Source of the DNA: Pirellulimonas nuda
GTDB lineage: Bacteria; Planctomycetota; Planctomycetia; Pirellulales; Lacipirellulaceae
NCBI RefSeq assembly: GCF_007750855.1
Contig: NZ_CP036291.1
Location: forward strand, 4,154,001 to 4,218,000
Reading direction: 5' to 3'
Length of the DNA: 64,000 nucleotides
Below are positions 1 to 9,041 of this stretch, one piece after another. The position numbers were made by a program, and so were the translations under genes. The notes beneath the pieces were generated by a model, which was not told the DNA's origin, did no database searches, and worked only from the letters and a program-made list of their open reading frames with translations. Positions within the stretch are counted from its first letter, which is position 1; each line of letters starts with the position of its first letter.

Positions 1-47
1 GCCCCCGGAGCAGGCTGCGCTATGGAATCAAACGACCCCGCTGCACG

Positions 48-96
48 CCGGAACGGCGCCCGCTTGCGCGGGCTTGTTCCGGCCTACGGGCCTTTT
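48..96. terminator. Hairpin with short T run upstream of the sulfatase gene
   Basis: A strong stem pairs CCGGAAC at 48-54 with GTTCCGG at 76-82, with an inner GCCCGC/GCGGGC stem. It is followed at once by a second small hairpin (GGCC, TACG, GGCC) and four Ts at about 93-96. It may be the terminator of a gene lying left of the window, or one of the dispersed palindromes of this genome. The T run is short, so function is uncertain. Confidence 0.4.
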
Positions 97-158
97 GTCT
101 GGTAAGATAGTGGGGCTGCTGTTGACGCTGAACGCCGCGATCTCCGGGAACACTACTT

Positions 159-1922
159 ATGAGACTTGCTCTTCTTCGCTGTTTGACGCTCTCAGGCGTG
201 GTTGCTCTGGCGCTTCCAAGCACGGCCGCCGAGCCTGCGCGTCCTAACATCGTGTACATCTTCGCGGACGACATGGGTTGGGGCGAAGGCCAGTTCAACA
301 ACGCCGACTCGCCGATCAAGACACCCAACCTCAACGCCCTGGCCGCCAGCGGCGTGAACTTCACCCGCCACTACTCGGCCACCGTCTGCTCGCCGAGCCG
401 CAGCATGCTGATGACCGGCCTGCACACCGGCCACGGGTCGAACGACCGCAACGCCAACATCGGCGCGGGCCTGCTGCCGGAAGAAAAAACCGTGGCCGAC
501 GTGCTTAAGTCTGCCGGCTACGCCACCAGCATCTTCGGCAAGTGGGGCTGGGGGGGCTCAGGCGGGAGCGGCGAGCTGCGTCCCAACCCCACCATCGAGC
601 GCGCCGCTACGCTGCCGCAAAACAAGGGGTTCGACGAGTTCTACGGCTACCTCAACCACGGCCGGGCCCATTCCTATCAGGTCGATTCGCTCTGGACGAC
701 TGTCGAGCCCGCGGACGACGACAACGACGGCGTGGATGAGATCGGCGAGAAATACCAGCCCCAATCGGACCACGGGCTGTGGCTCGAGAAGACCGGCAAC
801 AACCCGGCCAACCTGCACGCGGCGTACACGCACGACATCGTGGGCCTGAAGAGCGAGGCGTACGTCCGCGACCACGCCGGCAAGGCCGAGCCGTTCTACA
901 TGCAGGTGAACTACACGATCCCCCACTTCGACCTCGACGAGATCGCTGCGGTCGGTCCGCTGCTGAACCTCGAGGGAGAAGAGATTGCTCCGGCCGGCCT
1001 GGGCGCCTACGCCAACGCCGCGGGCATGAACGAGAAGGAACAGAAGCACGCCGCCATGGTGTCGCGGATGGACGCCAGCATCGGCTCGCTCGTCGCGCGG
1101 CTCAGCGATCCAGACGGCGACGGCGACACGTCGGATTCCATCCTGGAGAACACGGTCGTCATTTTCTCCTCGGACAACGGCCCCACCCCCGAGGACGGCC
1201 TGGGGAGAGAGGGGCTGTTGAACCTCGACCTCACCGCCGGCCTGCGCGGGGGCAAGCGTGACTTGTTCGAGGGGGGGATCCGATCGCCGCTGATTGTGCG
1301 TTGGGACGCGGAGCTGGGGCCCGATGAGCGCGGCAAGACCAACGCCACGCCGACCGACCTGTGCGACTTTATGGCTACCGCCGCGGAGCTGGCCGGGGCC
1401 GACGCGCCGGCCGGCATCGACGGCGTGTCGCTTGCCAGCACGCTTACCGGCCGTGGGGCGCCGCGTCCGAAGAAGATGATCGTCTCAGAGAACTTTGAGA
1501 GGAGCCAGACCGGCAACCCGACCGCCAGTTGGACGATCATCCGCGGCGACCAGAAGCTGATTAAGCTCCGCGACGGCGAGTTTCGGCTGTACGACCTGGC
1601 GACCGACCCGACCGAGTCGAAAGCGATCGATCTGACCGACCCGACCAAGAACGCGCAGAAGAAGGTGCTCGAGCGGGCCGCGCTGCTGCAGGGCGTCGGC
1701 GAAGACGACGACTGGTACGTCGCCAACCCCGCTTGGGCCGGCCCGGACCTGCGGCACCTGACGCCGGGCGACTACAACCTCGACGGCGCCGTCGACGCGG
1801 CCGACTACACCGTGTGGCGCGACACGCTGGGTCAGAAGGTCCCCCCCTACACCGGCGCCGACGGCAACGGCGACGGCGTAGTGGACCAGGCCGACTCCGA
1901 GGTGTGGAAGCAAGCGAGGTAG
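159..1922 (+). CDS. Secreted sulfatase with C-terminal dockerin-like repeats
   Basis: 587-residue arylsulfatase-type (alkaline phosphatase superfamily) enzyme expected to hydrolyse sulfate esters, probably on polysaccharides, outside the cytoplasm. A signal peptide covers about residues 1-23. Metal-binding D37-D38 lie in FADDMGW. The formylglycine-generating motif C77-S-P-S-R81 is intact, followed by the usual MTG-x-H-T-G-HG segment. A later SSDNG motif also fits the family. The last ~50 residues hold two EF-hand-like dockerin type I units (GDYNLDGAVDAADYTVWRD and GNGDGVVDQADSEVW). This tag also occurs at the end of the PEP-CTERM protein at 9042, but here no PEP-CTERM helix follows. The substrate cannot be told from sequence. 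The gene stands alone and is convergent with nfo. Confidence 0.93.
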   Translation: MRLALLRCLTLSGVVALALPSTAAEPARPNIVYIFADDMGWGEGQFNNADSPIKTPNLNALAASGVNFTRHYSATVCSPSRSMLMTGLHTGHGSNDRNANIGAGLLPEEKTVADVLKSAGYATSIFGKWGWGGSGGSGELRPNPTIERAATLPQNKGFDEFYGYLNHGRAHSYQVDSLWTTVEPADDDNDGVDEIGEKYQPQSDHGLWLEKTGNNPANLHAAYTHDIVGLKSEAYVRDHAGKAEPFYMQVNYTIPHFDLDEIAAVGPLLNLEGEEIAPAGLGAYANAAGMNEKEQKHAAMVSRMDASIGSLVARLSDPDGDGDTSDSILENTVVIFSSDNGPTPEDGLGREGLLNLDLTAGLRGGKRDLFEGGIRSPLIVRWDAELGPDERGKTNATPTDLCDFMATAAELAGADAPAGIDGVSLASTLTGRGAPRPKKMIVSENFERSQTGNPTASWTIIRGDQKLIKLRDGEFRLYDLATDPTESKAIDLTDPTKNAQKKVLERAALLQGVGEDDDWYVANPAWAGPDLRHLTPGDYNLDGAVDAADYTVWRDTLGQKVPPYTGADGNGDGVVDQADSEVWKQAR

Positions 1923-1925
1923 TGG

Positions 1926-1954
1926 GGTGTGATGGAGCGCAGCGGAATCGCACC
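1926..1954. repeat. 29-bp palindromic repeat, copy 1
   Basis: A 29-bp sequence starting GGTGTGATGG and ending AATCGCACC, just after the sulfatase stop. An inverted copy lies at 2091-2119, with 24 of 29 positions identical by eye. Both copies have self-complementary ends (GGTGCGA/TCGCACC type). It resembles a REP-like dispersed intergenic palindrome. Confidence 0.6.
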
Positions 1955-2090
1955 TTGGATGTAGCAATCTAAACAGCGGTAACGCCTACGGGAGTTGCGA
2001 AGCGCCCGACAGGCCCTAGTTCGCGCGACGTCGCTAGCGATCCGCTGATGCGGTCCGTTGCTGACCAGACTTTTCGCCAGGGCGAGGCAA

Positions 2091-2119
2091 GGTGCGACTA
2101 CGCTTCGCTTCATCGCACC
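2091..2119. repeat. 29-bp palindromic repeat, copy 2 (inverted)
   Basis: GGTGCGACTA...TCATCGCACC, the inverted partner of the copy at 1926-1954. It abuts the nfo stop codon at 2120. The pair brackets the spacer between the convergent sulfatase and nfo genes and might act in bidirectional termination, but no T run was seen. Confidence 0.6.
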
Positions 2120-2974
<855 letters not shown>

Positions 2975-3104
2975 GCGTGGGAGGGTAGTGGCGCAGGGTT
3001 GAGGGGGATAGGGGTGGGGTTTAGACTTTGGCGAAGTAAAGCAGTGATTGTCGCCGCGCCGACCGTAGGTCGGCTGCTGCTGGGCGGGTTTTGTCCTCTT
3101 GTAG

Positions 3105-3572
3105 ATGTATCCTATGCAACGCACTTTGATTCTGTTGAAGCCCGACTGTGTTCAGCGCCGCTTGATGGGGCGGATGATCACCCGTTTTGAGGAAAAGGGG
3201 CTCAACTTCGTGGCGATGAAGCTGATCCGCATCACGCCGGAACTCGCCAAGCAGCACTACGCGGAGCACGTCTCCAAGGGCTGGTACCCGACGCTCGAAT
3301 CGTTCGTCACCGGCGGCCCCGTGCTGGCCGCGGTGGTCGAGGGGCTTGAGGCGATCCAGGTGGTCCGCGACATGCTGGGTGCCACCAGCGGCCTGAAGGC
3401 CGCGCCGGGCACCATCCGCGGCGACTTCTCCAGCAGCCAGCAGATGAACCTGGTGCACGGCTCCGACGGCCCCGATGCGGCCAAGCGCGAGATCGCCCTG
3501 TACTTCAAGCCGGAAGAGCTGATCGAAGACGCGCCGACGCTCACCAAGTGGCTCCGCGCCGCGGACGAGTAA
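3105..3572 (+). CDS. ndk: Nucleoside diphosphate kinase
   Basis: Cytosolic enzyme that moves the gamma phosphate between nucleoside triphosphates and diphosphates through a phosphohistidine. The 155-residue product has the conserved N-terminal strand RTLILLKPDCVQR and the active-site block NLVHGSD, with His118 (first ATG) as the phospho-acceptor. Length matches the family. A second ATG at 3114 would start the protein at MQRTLILL, closer to typical homologues; neither start has a clear Shine-Dalgarno sequence. The usual Gly/Ala after KPD is Cys here, a minor variation. The gene is divergent from nfo and convergent with the sigma-54 regulator. Confidence 0.96.
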   Translation: MYPMQRTLILLKPDCVQRRLMGRMITRFEEKGLNFVAMKLIRITPELAKQHYAEHVSKGWYPTLESFVTGGPVLAAVVEGLEAIQVVRDMLGATSGLKAAPGTIRGDFSSSQQMNLVHGSDGPDAAKREIALYFKPEELIEDAPTLTKWLRAADE

Positions 3573-3579
3573 GCGGGAA

Positions 3580-3625
3580 GAGAAATGGAACCGCCGATCG
3601 GCGGTTCCAGCTAGTGTTCTTCTCT
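3580..3625. terminator. Bidirectional terminator-like palindrome
   Basis: Perfect 22-bp palindrome at 3587-3608 (GGAACCGCCGATCGGCGGTTCC is two 11-bp arms with no loop), extended by AGAGAA at 3580-3585 pairing with TTCTCT at 3620-3625. It lies between the convergent ends of ndk and the sigma-54 regulator and has A-rich and T-rich flanks, consistent with a shared terminator. Confidence 0.6.
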
Positions 3626-3646
3626 GTGCGCTCCGTCGCTCGGTGG

Positions 3647-5683
3647 TTAACCCGTCGAGCTCCCCGCCGGCTCCAGGTTGTAGCGCTTGATCTTGCGGTC
3701 GAGCGTCGACCGCTCGATCCCCAGGATCGACGCGGTGCGGCTCTTGTTCCACTCGTTGGCGTGCAGCGTGGCGCGGATGTGGTCGGCCTCGACGTCGGCC
3801 AGCGACCGCTCGCGGTACCCGCCGGCCGAGGGCGCCATCTTGCCCTCGGTGTCGCCGGACGTTTTTAGCGTTGAGAGCACCAGGTCTTCTTGGTCGATGT
3901 AGTCGCCGCGGCACAGCACCACCGCGCGCTCGATGACGTTCTTCATCTCGCGGACGTTCCCGGGCCAGCGGTAACGCAGCATCTGCTCCATCGCCCGCGG
4001 GCTGAATCCCTTGACCTTGCGGCCCGTCTCTTGCACGAAGCGGCGGAGGAAGTGCTCGGCCAGCAGCGGGATGTCGTCGGGGCGCTTGCGGAGGCCCGGC
4101 ACCACGATCTCCAGCACGTGCAGCCGGAAGTAGAGGTCGCGGCGGAAGCGGCCCTCGGCGACCTCCTGCTCGAGGTCGCGGTTGGTGGCGGCGATCACAC
4201 GCACGTCGACCTGCACGGCCTGGGCGCCGCCGACGCGCTCGAACGGGTGCCCCTCCAGCACGCGGAGGAACTTGGCCTGGATGGTGGGGCTCATCTCGCC
4301 GATCTCGTCGAGCATCAGCGTCCCCTTGTTGGCCGCCTCGAACTTGCCGACCTTCCGGTCGGTGGCGCCGGTGAAGGCGCCCTTCTCGTGGCCAAACAGC
4401 TCGCTCTCGAGCAGCGATTCGCTGAGCGCCGCGCAGTTCAGGCACACGAACGGGCCTTTGCGCCGCGGGCTGCTGTAGTGCACGGCCCGGGCCACCAGCT
4501 CTTTGCCCACGCCGCTCTCGCCGCGGATGAGCACGGTCGCCCGGCTCGGCGCGGCGCGGGCGATCTCTTGCTCCACGCGCCGCGTCGCGTCGCTGCCGCC
4601 GACGATCTCGCTCTGCACCTCCAGGCGTTGGCGCAGCTCAACGTTCTCGTCGCGCACCTGGTTGAGGTTCTCGGCCAGCAGTTGGCGTTGGTTCAGGTTC
4701 TCCAGCGCCACCGCCACGGTGTCCGCCACCGCGATCGAGAACTCCAGGTCGTCCGGGTCGACCAGCCGCTCCGGGTTCGTGCTGTAGAGGTGCACCAGGC
4801 CCAGCACCTGGTCCTGATGGCGGATCGGCACGCACAGCACGCTGGCGGCTAGCAGGTCGCCGCTGCTGTCGCGGGCGCCCAAGCGGCTGTCTTCCATCAC
4901 GTTCCGGGCCAGCACCCCCTGGCCGTCTCGCATCACGGTGCCCGCCAGGAACGGCGAGACGCGTTGGTAGCTGTGGGAAGAGTCGCTGCGGCTGGCGATC
5001 ACCTCAAGCTTGTCGCTGGTGCGGGCGCCGGTTGAGTCGCGCTCGCGCAGCAGCACGCCGCCGGCGTCGATGTGCGTGCTCTCGAACAACCCGGTCAGCG
5101 CCGTGCCGGCCAGCGTCACCACGTCTCCGGCCTTGGCCAGCTCGAAGGCGATCCGGCAGAGCGCCGCGGCCGCTCGGCCGACGTGGGGCACCGAGTCCCC
5201 CTCGGGCTCCGGCGCGGCGTCGGCCGGGTCGAGGTACCTGCTCTGGCGCCGGCGGTGGGTGATCTTGGTCGGCTCGACCGGGTCGAGCACGCTGTCCAGC
5301 ACGCTCTCGGCGTCTTCGGACGCTACCCCCTCGGTGACCGGGCGCGACGACCGCAGCACCCCCCCCGTGTCGGGGAAGGCCTGCGACAGGTTGTCGACAA
5401 ACGCCAGGTGCGTGTTGCCCACCCGCACGATCTCGCCGGGGGTGAGCTCGTAGTCGGAGGTGACCCGCTCGCCGTTCACGGTGACGCCGTTGCGGCTGTC
5501 GAGGTCGCGGAGCATCCACCGCCCCTGCGACTGGAACACCTCCGCGTGATTGCGGCTGGCGCGTTCGTCTTTGACGACAATAACGTTCGTAGGGGCCCGC
5601 CCGATGGTGACCGATTCGCCATCGACCAGACGGAACACGTCCGTCCACTTGGCGCCTTCGCGGATCACCAAATACGCGGTCAT
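3647..5683 (-). CDS. FHA-GAF-AAA+ sigma-54-dependent transcriptional activator, Fis-type HTH
   Basis: 678-residue bacterial enhancer-binding protein. An N-terminal forkhead-associated domain (about residues 22-95, with [19 protein letters not shown] and [14 protein letters not shown]) would bind a phosphothreonine peptide. A GAF domain follows (about 170-345), then the AAA+ domain with Walker A GESGVGKE, the sigma-54 contact loop GAFTGA and the Walker B region [11 protein letters not shown]-terminal Fis helix-turn-helix ([18 protein letters not shown]) completes it. The intact GAFTGA argues for true sigma-54 activation rather than a sigma-70 type regulator. FHA in place of a receiver suggests control by Ser/Thr kinases, which are abundant in planctomycetes; one is encoded at 13828-15711, but no link is shown. 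Target genes are unknown. Confidence 0.95.
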   Translation of the reverse strand: MTAYLVIREGAKWTDVFRLVDGESVTIGRAPTNVIVVKDERASRNHAEVFQSQGRWMLRDLDSRNGVTVNGERVTSDYELTPGEIVRVGNTHLAFVDNLSQAFPDTGGVLRSSRPVTEGVASEDAESVLDSVLDPVEPTKITHRRRQSRYLDPADAAPEPEGDSVPHVGRAAAALCRIAFELAKAGDVVTLAGTALTGLFESTHIDAGGVLLRERDSTGARTSDKLEVIASRSDSSHSYQRVSPFLAGTVMRDGQGVLARNVMEDSRLGARDSSGDLLAASVLCVPIRHQDQVLGLVHLYSTNPERLVDPDDLEFSIAVADTVAVALENLNQRQLLAENLNQVRDENVELRQRLEVQSEIVGGSDATRRVEQEIARAAPSRATVLIRGESGVGKELVARAVHYSSPRRKGPFVCLNCAALSESLLESELFGHEKGAFTGATDRKVGKFEAANKGTLMLDEIGEMSPTIQAKFLRVLEGHPFERVGGAQAVQVDVRVIAATNRDLEQEVAEGRFRRDLYFRLHVLEIVVPGLRKRPDDIPLLAEHFLRRFVQETGRKVKGFSPRAMEQMLRYRWPGNVREMKNVIERAVVLCRGDYIDQEDLVLSTLKTSGDTEGKMAPSAGGYRERSLADVEADHIRATLHANEWNKSRTASILGIERSTLDRKIKRYNLEPAGSSTG

Positions 5684-6017
5684 GGGCGTCCGAGGGAATC
5701 TTTGGGCTGACGGGTTGCGAACAAGCTGGCCGCGGACCGAGCGGGGTAGGCCCCCTTGCTCAGGGCCCCCCCAGCCGGGGCCCTGCCGGGGCCCCTTTCA
5801 TCGGGCCAGAGACGTTAGATCTCTGCCAGCCCGAAAAAAGGCCCCGAAATGGCCTCGACTCGCGGAGTATGGCAATGCGAAAACAATTGAACCGACACGA
5901 CTTAGCAACTATTCTACATCAGAAGCTCCCCGTTCTACACCAGAAGTCGCAGCGGCGATGCGCCGTGCTGCTTTGGCCATTTTCACGCTGATTGCCGCCC
6001 TTAAGGACTTGATCGCG
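5684..6017. other. Divergent intergenic region with nested palindromes
   Basis: 334 bp between the divergent sigma-54 regulator and the DUF1598 gene. It contains GC-rich inverted repeats (several GGGGCCC blocks at about 5764-5798) and a second stem around 5803-5836 built on GGGC/GCCC and CAGAGA/TCTCTG. An AAGGA ribosome-binding site lies at 6003-6007. Promoters must sit here, but no clear -24/-12 or -35/-10 pair could be assigned by eye. Confidence 0.5.
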
Positions 6018-7382
6018 ATGCGACGCCCCGGGTCACTCATTGTACGCCGCTTGCCGGCGCGTTGGATTTTCCTGGCCGCATTCGCCCTGGGCGCCGCCGC
6101 CCTGTCGGCGGACTGGGCCGCGGCCGGCGGGCTGATCCGCGGGGGCGCCGTCGGAGGGATCTTGATCGACGCAGACGGCGTCGTCTCGACCCCCGAGGTC
6201 GGCGACGCCGCCCAACTGCTGGCCGCTTGGCAGAGCGGCCTCGCGGCCGTGCCGGCCGAGCTGGCCCCCTACACCGACCTGCGGTTCGTCTCGCTCAAGG
6301 GCCTAGAGCAGCAGATCGCCGAATGCCGCGAGGCGGGCCGCCCGCTGCCGGACGCGGTGCGCTACTGCGCCGGGCTGCTGCGGGTGAAGTACGTGCTGGT
6401 CTACCCAGAGCGTAACGACATCGTGCTGGCCGGCCCCGCCGAGGGGTGGAAGGTCGACCGGCTGGGCAACACCGTCGGCGAAACCACCAATCGGCCGGTG
6501 CTGTTCCTCGAAGACCTGATCGTCGGCCTCCGCGCCGCCGAGGACTCGAGCGCCACGATCAGTTGCTCGATCGACCCCACCAGAGAGGGGCTCGCCCGCG
6601 TGCAGCAGGTCAACAGCCAGCTAACGGCCGCGATGGGTCCCGCCGAGGCGGCCAGGCGGATTGAGCAGGCGCTCGGCCCGCAGACGGTCTCGGTCACCGG
6701 CATCCCCGCGGACAGTCACTTCGCCCGCGTGATCGTGGCGGCCGACTTCCGCATGAAGCGGCTGGCGATGAACTTCGAGCCGGCCCCCATCTCCGGCCTG
6801 GTGAGCTACCTCGACATGCTCCCCAGCCGACCCAACACCAAGAACATGCTGCCGCGTTGGTGGCTGGCGACCGACTACCAACCGCTGCTCCGCGACGCGG
6901 ACGGCCTGGCCTGGGAGCTGCGCGGCCCCGGCGTGAAGTGCATGACCGAGGAAGACTTCGTTAACGCCGAAGGGGACCGCACCCGCAGCGGCAAGAGCAG
7001 CCCGGTCGCCCAACGCTGGGCCGACAAGCTCTCCGAGCAGTACGAAGAGCTCGCCGACCACGACTCGGCCTTCGGCCACCTGCGCAACGTGATGGACGCC
7101 GCGGTGGTGGGCGCCGTGATCGCCAAGGGCGAGCTGATCCGCCGCACCGGCGCCAGCCTCCCCTGGCTGATGGAGAAAGAAGAGCTGGAACAGTACCCGG
7201 CGCCGCGCGAGGTCGCGTCGCAGGCCAGCTTCATCAAGAAGGGCCGCAACTGGATCATCAGCGCCTCGGGCGGTGTGCAGATGTTCCCATGGGAAATCGC
7301 CGACCGCAACGAAGAATCGGCCGAAGTGGCGAAGGTCCGCGACACGGTGGCGAAGGCCCCCTCGAACTGGTGGTGGCAGTAA
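6018..7382 (+). CDS. DUF1598 family exported protein
   Basis: 454-residue protein resembling the planctomycete DUF1598 family, of unknown function. The start at 6018 was chosen because AAGGA at 6003-6007 sits 10 nt upstream and the product then opens with a basic stretch and a hydrophobic signal segment (WIFLAAFALGAAAL). An upstream ATG at 5958 and an open frame back to 5550 are less likely. After the signal come IRGGAVGGILIDADGVV and a mixed alpha/beta body with GAAD-like and MNFEPAPI segments. There are no recognisable catalytic motifs. The protein is probably periplasmic or otherwise exported. It is divergent from the sigma-54 regulator. Confidence 0.8.
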   Translation: MRRPGSLIVRRLPARWIFLAAFALGAAALSADWAAAGGLIRGGAVGGILIDADGVVSTPEVGDAAQLLAAWQSGLAAVPAELAPYTDLRFVSLKGLEQQIAECREAGRPLPDAVRYCAGLLRVKYVLVYPERNDIVLAGPAEGWKVDRLGNTVGETTNRPVLFLEDLIVGLRAAEDSSATISCSIDPTREGLARVQQVNSQLTAAMGPAEAARRIEQALGPQTVSVTGIPADSHFARVIVAADFRMKRLAMNFEPAPISGLVSYLDMLPSRPNTKNMLPRWWLATDYQPLLRDADGLAWELRGPGVKCMTEEDFVNAEGDRTRSGKSSPVAQRWADKLSEQYEELADHDSAFGHLRNVMDAAVVGAVIAKGELIRRTGASLPWLMEKEELEQYPAPREVASQASFIKKGRNWIISASGGVQMFPWEIADRNEESAEVAKVRDTVAKAPSNWWWQ

Positions 7383-7441
7383 CAACCACCCGCGCCCGAA
7401 CGTAGCGCGGCGTCAAGTGCGACGTGCTCCGCAGCGACGTC

Positions 7442-8410
7442 CTACACCGCCCGCCAGGTCTGCCTCAGCAGCCGCGTCGGCGCCGGGGAGCGGAACTGCT
7501 TGGTCCACGACTCGTCTAGCAGCAGACACCGCAGCATCTGCAGCGACTGCCGGGGCCACTTTGCCAGCGCGCCGCCGGCGCTCCACCACGCCCGCGGGTT
7601 CAGCATCAACTGGCGGCGCACGCGGCGCATCCAGTACTCGCTGGTCATCAGGTAGTCGTGCGTGCCGTCTTCTTCGCGCAGCAACGTGAAATTGCCCGCC
7701 GCGCACCGCTCCAACTGCCCCGGCTCTGGGTACCAGCCGCCGAACGAGCGCTGCAGGCTGCTGCAGTGGTACAGCTCGCTGCCGTGAGGCCAATGGTCTG
7801 GCGATTGCATGACGTCGCGCGGGTCGTACTGCCCTTCGCGGACAAAGTGGATCGCCGTAGTCACCAGCCGGCCGCCGCTAGACAGCGCGTAGCGGCTAGT
7901 GGTGAAGAATTCGTGGAGGACGGCGTCGGTCTCCCCGCGGGCGGCTTGGTCTGGCTGCACGAAATGCTCCAGCGAACCATTGGCGATGACCGCGCAGTAG
8001 GCGCCGCGCCACTCGGCTTCGGGAAGCGAAAGGATGTCCCGGTAGTTCAACAGCCGCACGTCGAGCCCGTCGCGCCCGCAGCGGTCTGCCTGTTGGGGCG
8101 AGATCGTCACCCCCACGCCGCGGGCGCCGCGGTCGCGGGCCTGCTTCAGCACCCGGCCGTAGCCGCAGCCGATGTCGAGCAGACGCGACCCCGCAGAGAC
8201 GCGGGCCTGGTCGAGCAGGTACTCCGCCTGACGGTGCTGCGCCGCGAGGTAAGCGCGACGGCTGTTTGGCTCGCCGGGAGCGTACTTGCCGTCGGTGAAG
8301 TCGCTGAGCCCGCACGCGGGCCAGAGCGACAGCACGTCGTAGCAAGAGCGGACGCGCGGAGCGACTTCCGCGGCTGGCGCCGCGACGGATACAAGAGTAG
8401 CCACGATCAT
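7442..8410 (-). CDS. SAM-dependent class I methyltransferase (cyclopropane-fatty-acid-synthase-like)
   Basis: 322-residue Rossmann-fold methyltransferase. The SAM-binding motif LDIGCGYG is at about residues 78-85, followed by GARGVGVTISPQQ, a signature close to the CFA synthase/mycolic-acid methyltransferase group, and FVANGSLEH-type post-motifs (AVIANGSLEHF). The substrate is unknown; lipid modification is possible by analogy only. The start is placed at 8410, which removes a 27-codon upstream extension of low similarity; no convincing ribosome-binding site distinguishes the choices. It is convergent with the DUF1598 gene, 59 bp apart. Confidence 0.85.
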   Translation of the reverse strand: MIVATLVSVAAPAAEVAPRVRSCYDVLSLWPACGLSDFTDGKYAPGEPNSRRAYLAAQHRQAEYLLDQARVSAGSRLLDIGCGYGRVLKQARDRGARGVGVTISPQQADRCGRDGLDVRLLNYRDILSLPEAEWRGAYCAVIANGSLEHFVQPDQAARGETDAVLHEFFTTSRYALSSGGRLVTTAIHFVREGQYDPRDVMQSPDHWPHGSELYHCSSLQRSFGGWYPEPGQLERCAAGNFTLLREEDGTHDYLMTSEYWMRRVRRQLMLNPRAWWSAGGALAKWPRQSLQMLRCLLLDESWTKQFRSPAPTRLLRQTWRAV

Positions 8411-9041
8411 TGCGGGCCGACGCCCGCCCCCAAGAGGTGCGTGACGAATCCGCTGATAGCGGAATTCTAGCGCGTGGCGGCAGGCGTGCAATCACGCCGG
8501 TCTTCGCCCCGCATTCACACCTCCCCATACGAGCGGCGCGTGGCGTGTTACCACGGTCGCCAATCTCTGGGCGCCGGCCCGCCGGGTTGCTAGCTCACGG
8601 CGCGCCGACCGCACTACGAGGTGACAAATCTGGTGGATCGTTCAGAGATTGGTTGTAATCCGACCTGAGCGCGTTAGGATGCCCGCAAGGTTGCGCCCCG
8701 CTCGGTGCGGCGCCGGCGCCATCACTCAACATCGTGTTCTTTCAAACTTTTAACGTAACGACCCCCGCTGGGGTGCGTTAGAAGCAAGTGCGGGGCGGTC
8801 GCCTCTGTAGGCTGCGACCGCCCGGTGTGGACTGCCAACAGACACGCCCAAGGAACCTGCTTATGCTACGCCACCTCTCGTCGATGTAGCGCGGCAGCGC
8901 TCGCCCCTATTCACGCGAGACGCCGCTACACCGAACGCCTCGGCCGCAAACTGTGGCCGGGCTGCGCGCTCCTCCGCGCCCGCTTGGTCGCGCCGCTCTG
9001 CCGGTGCGCGCTCGCCATGAATCATTTAGGGAGTCGAAACG
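8411..9041. other. Long intergenic region upstream of the PEP-CTERM gene, with two inverted repeats
   Basis: About 630 bp with no credible gene; the small open frames have no family features. It holds two palindromes: a 10-bp stem (GGGCGGTCGC at 8793-8802 with GCGACCGCCC at 8814-8823) and an imperfect stem with TGTAGC at 8885 and GCTACA ending at 8930. A good ribosome-binding site AGGGAG at 9028-9033 serves the gene starting at 9042. The AT-richer stretch at about 8730-8760 (TTTCAAACTTTTAACG) is a reasonable place for a promoter, but this is not demonstrated. Confidence 0.55.
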
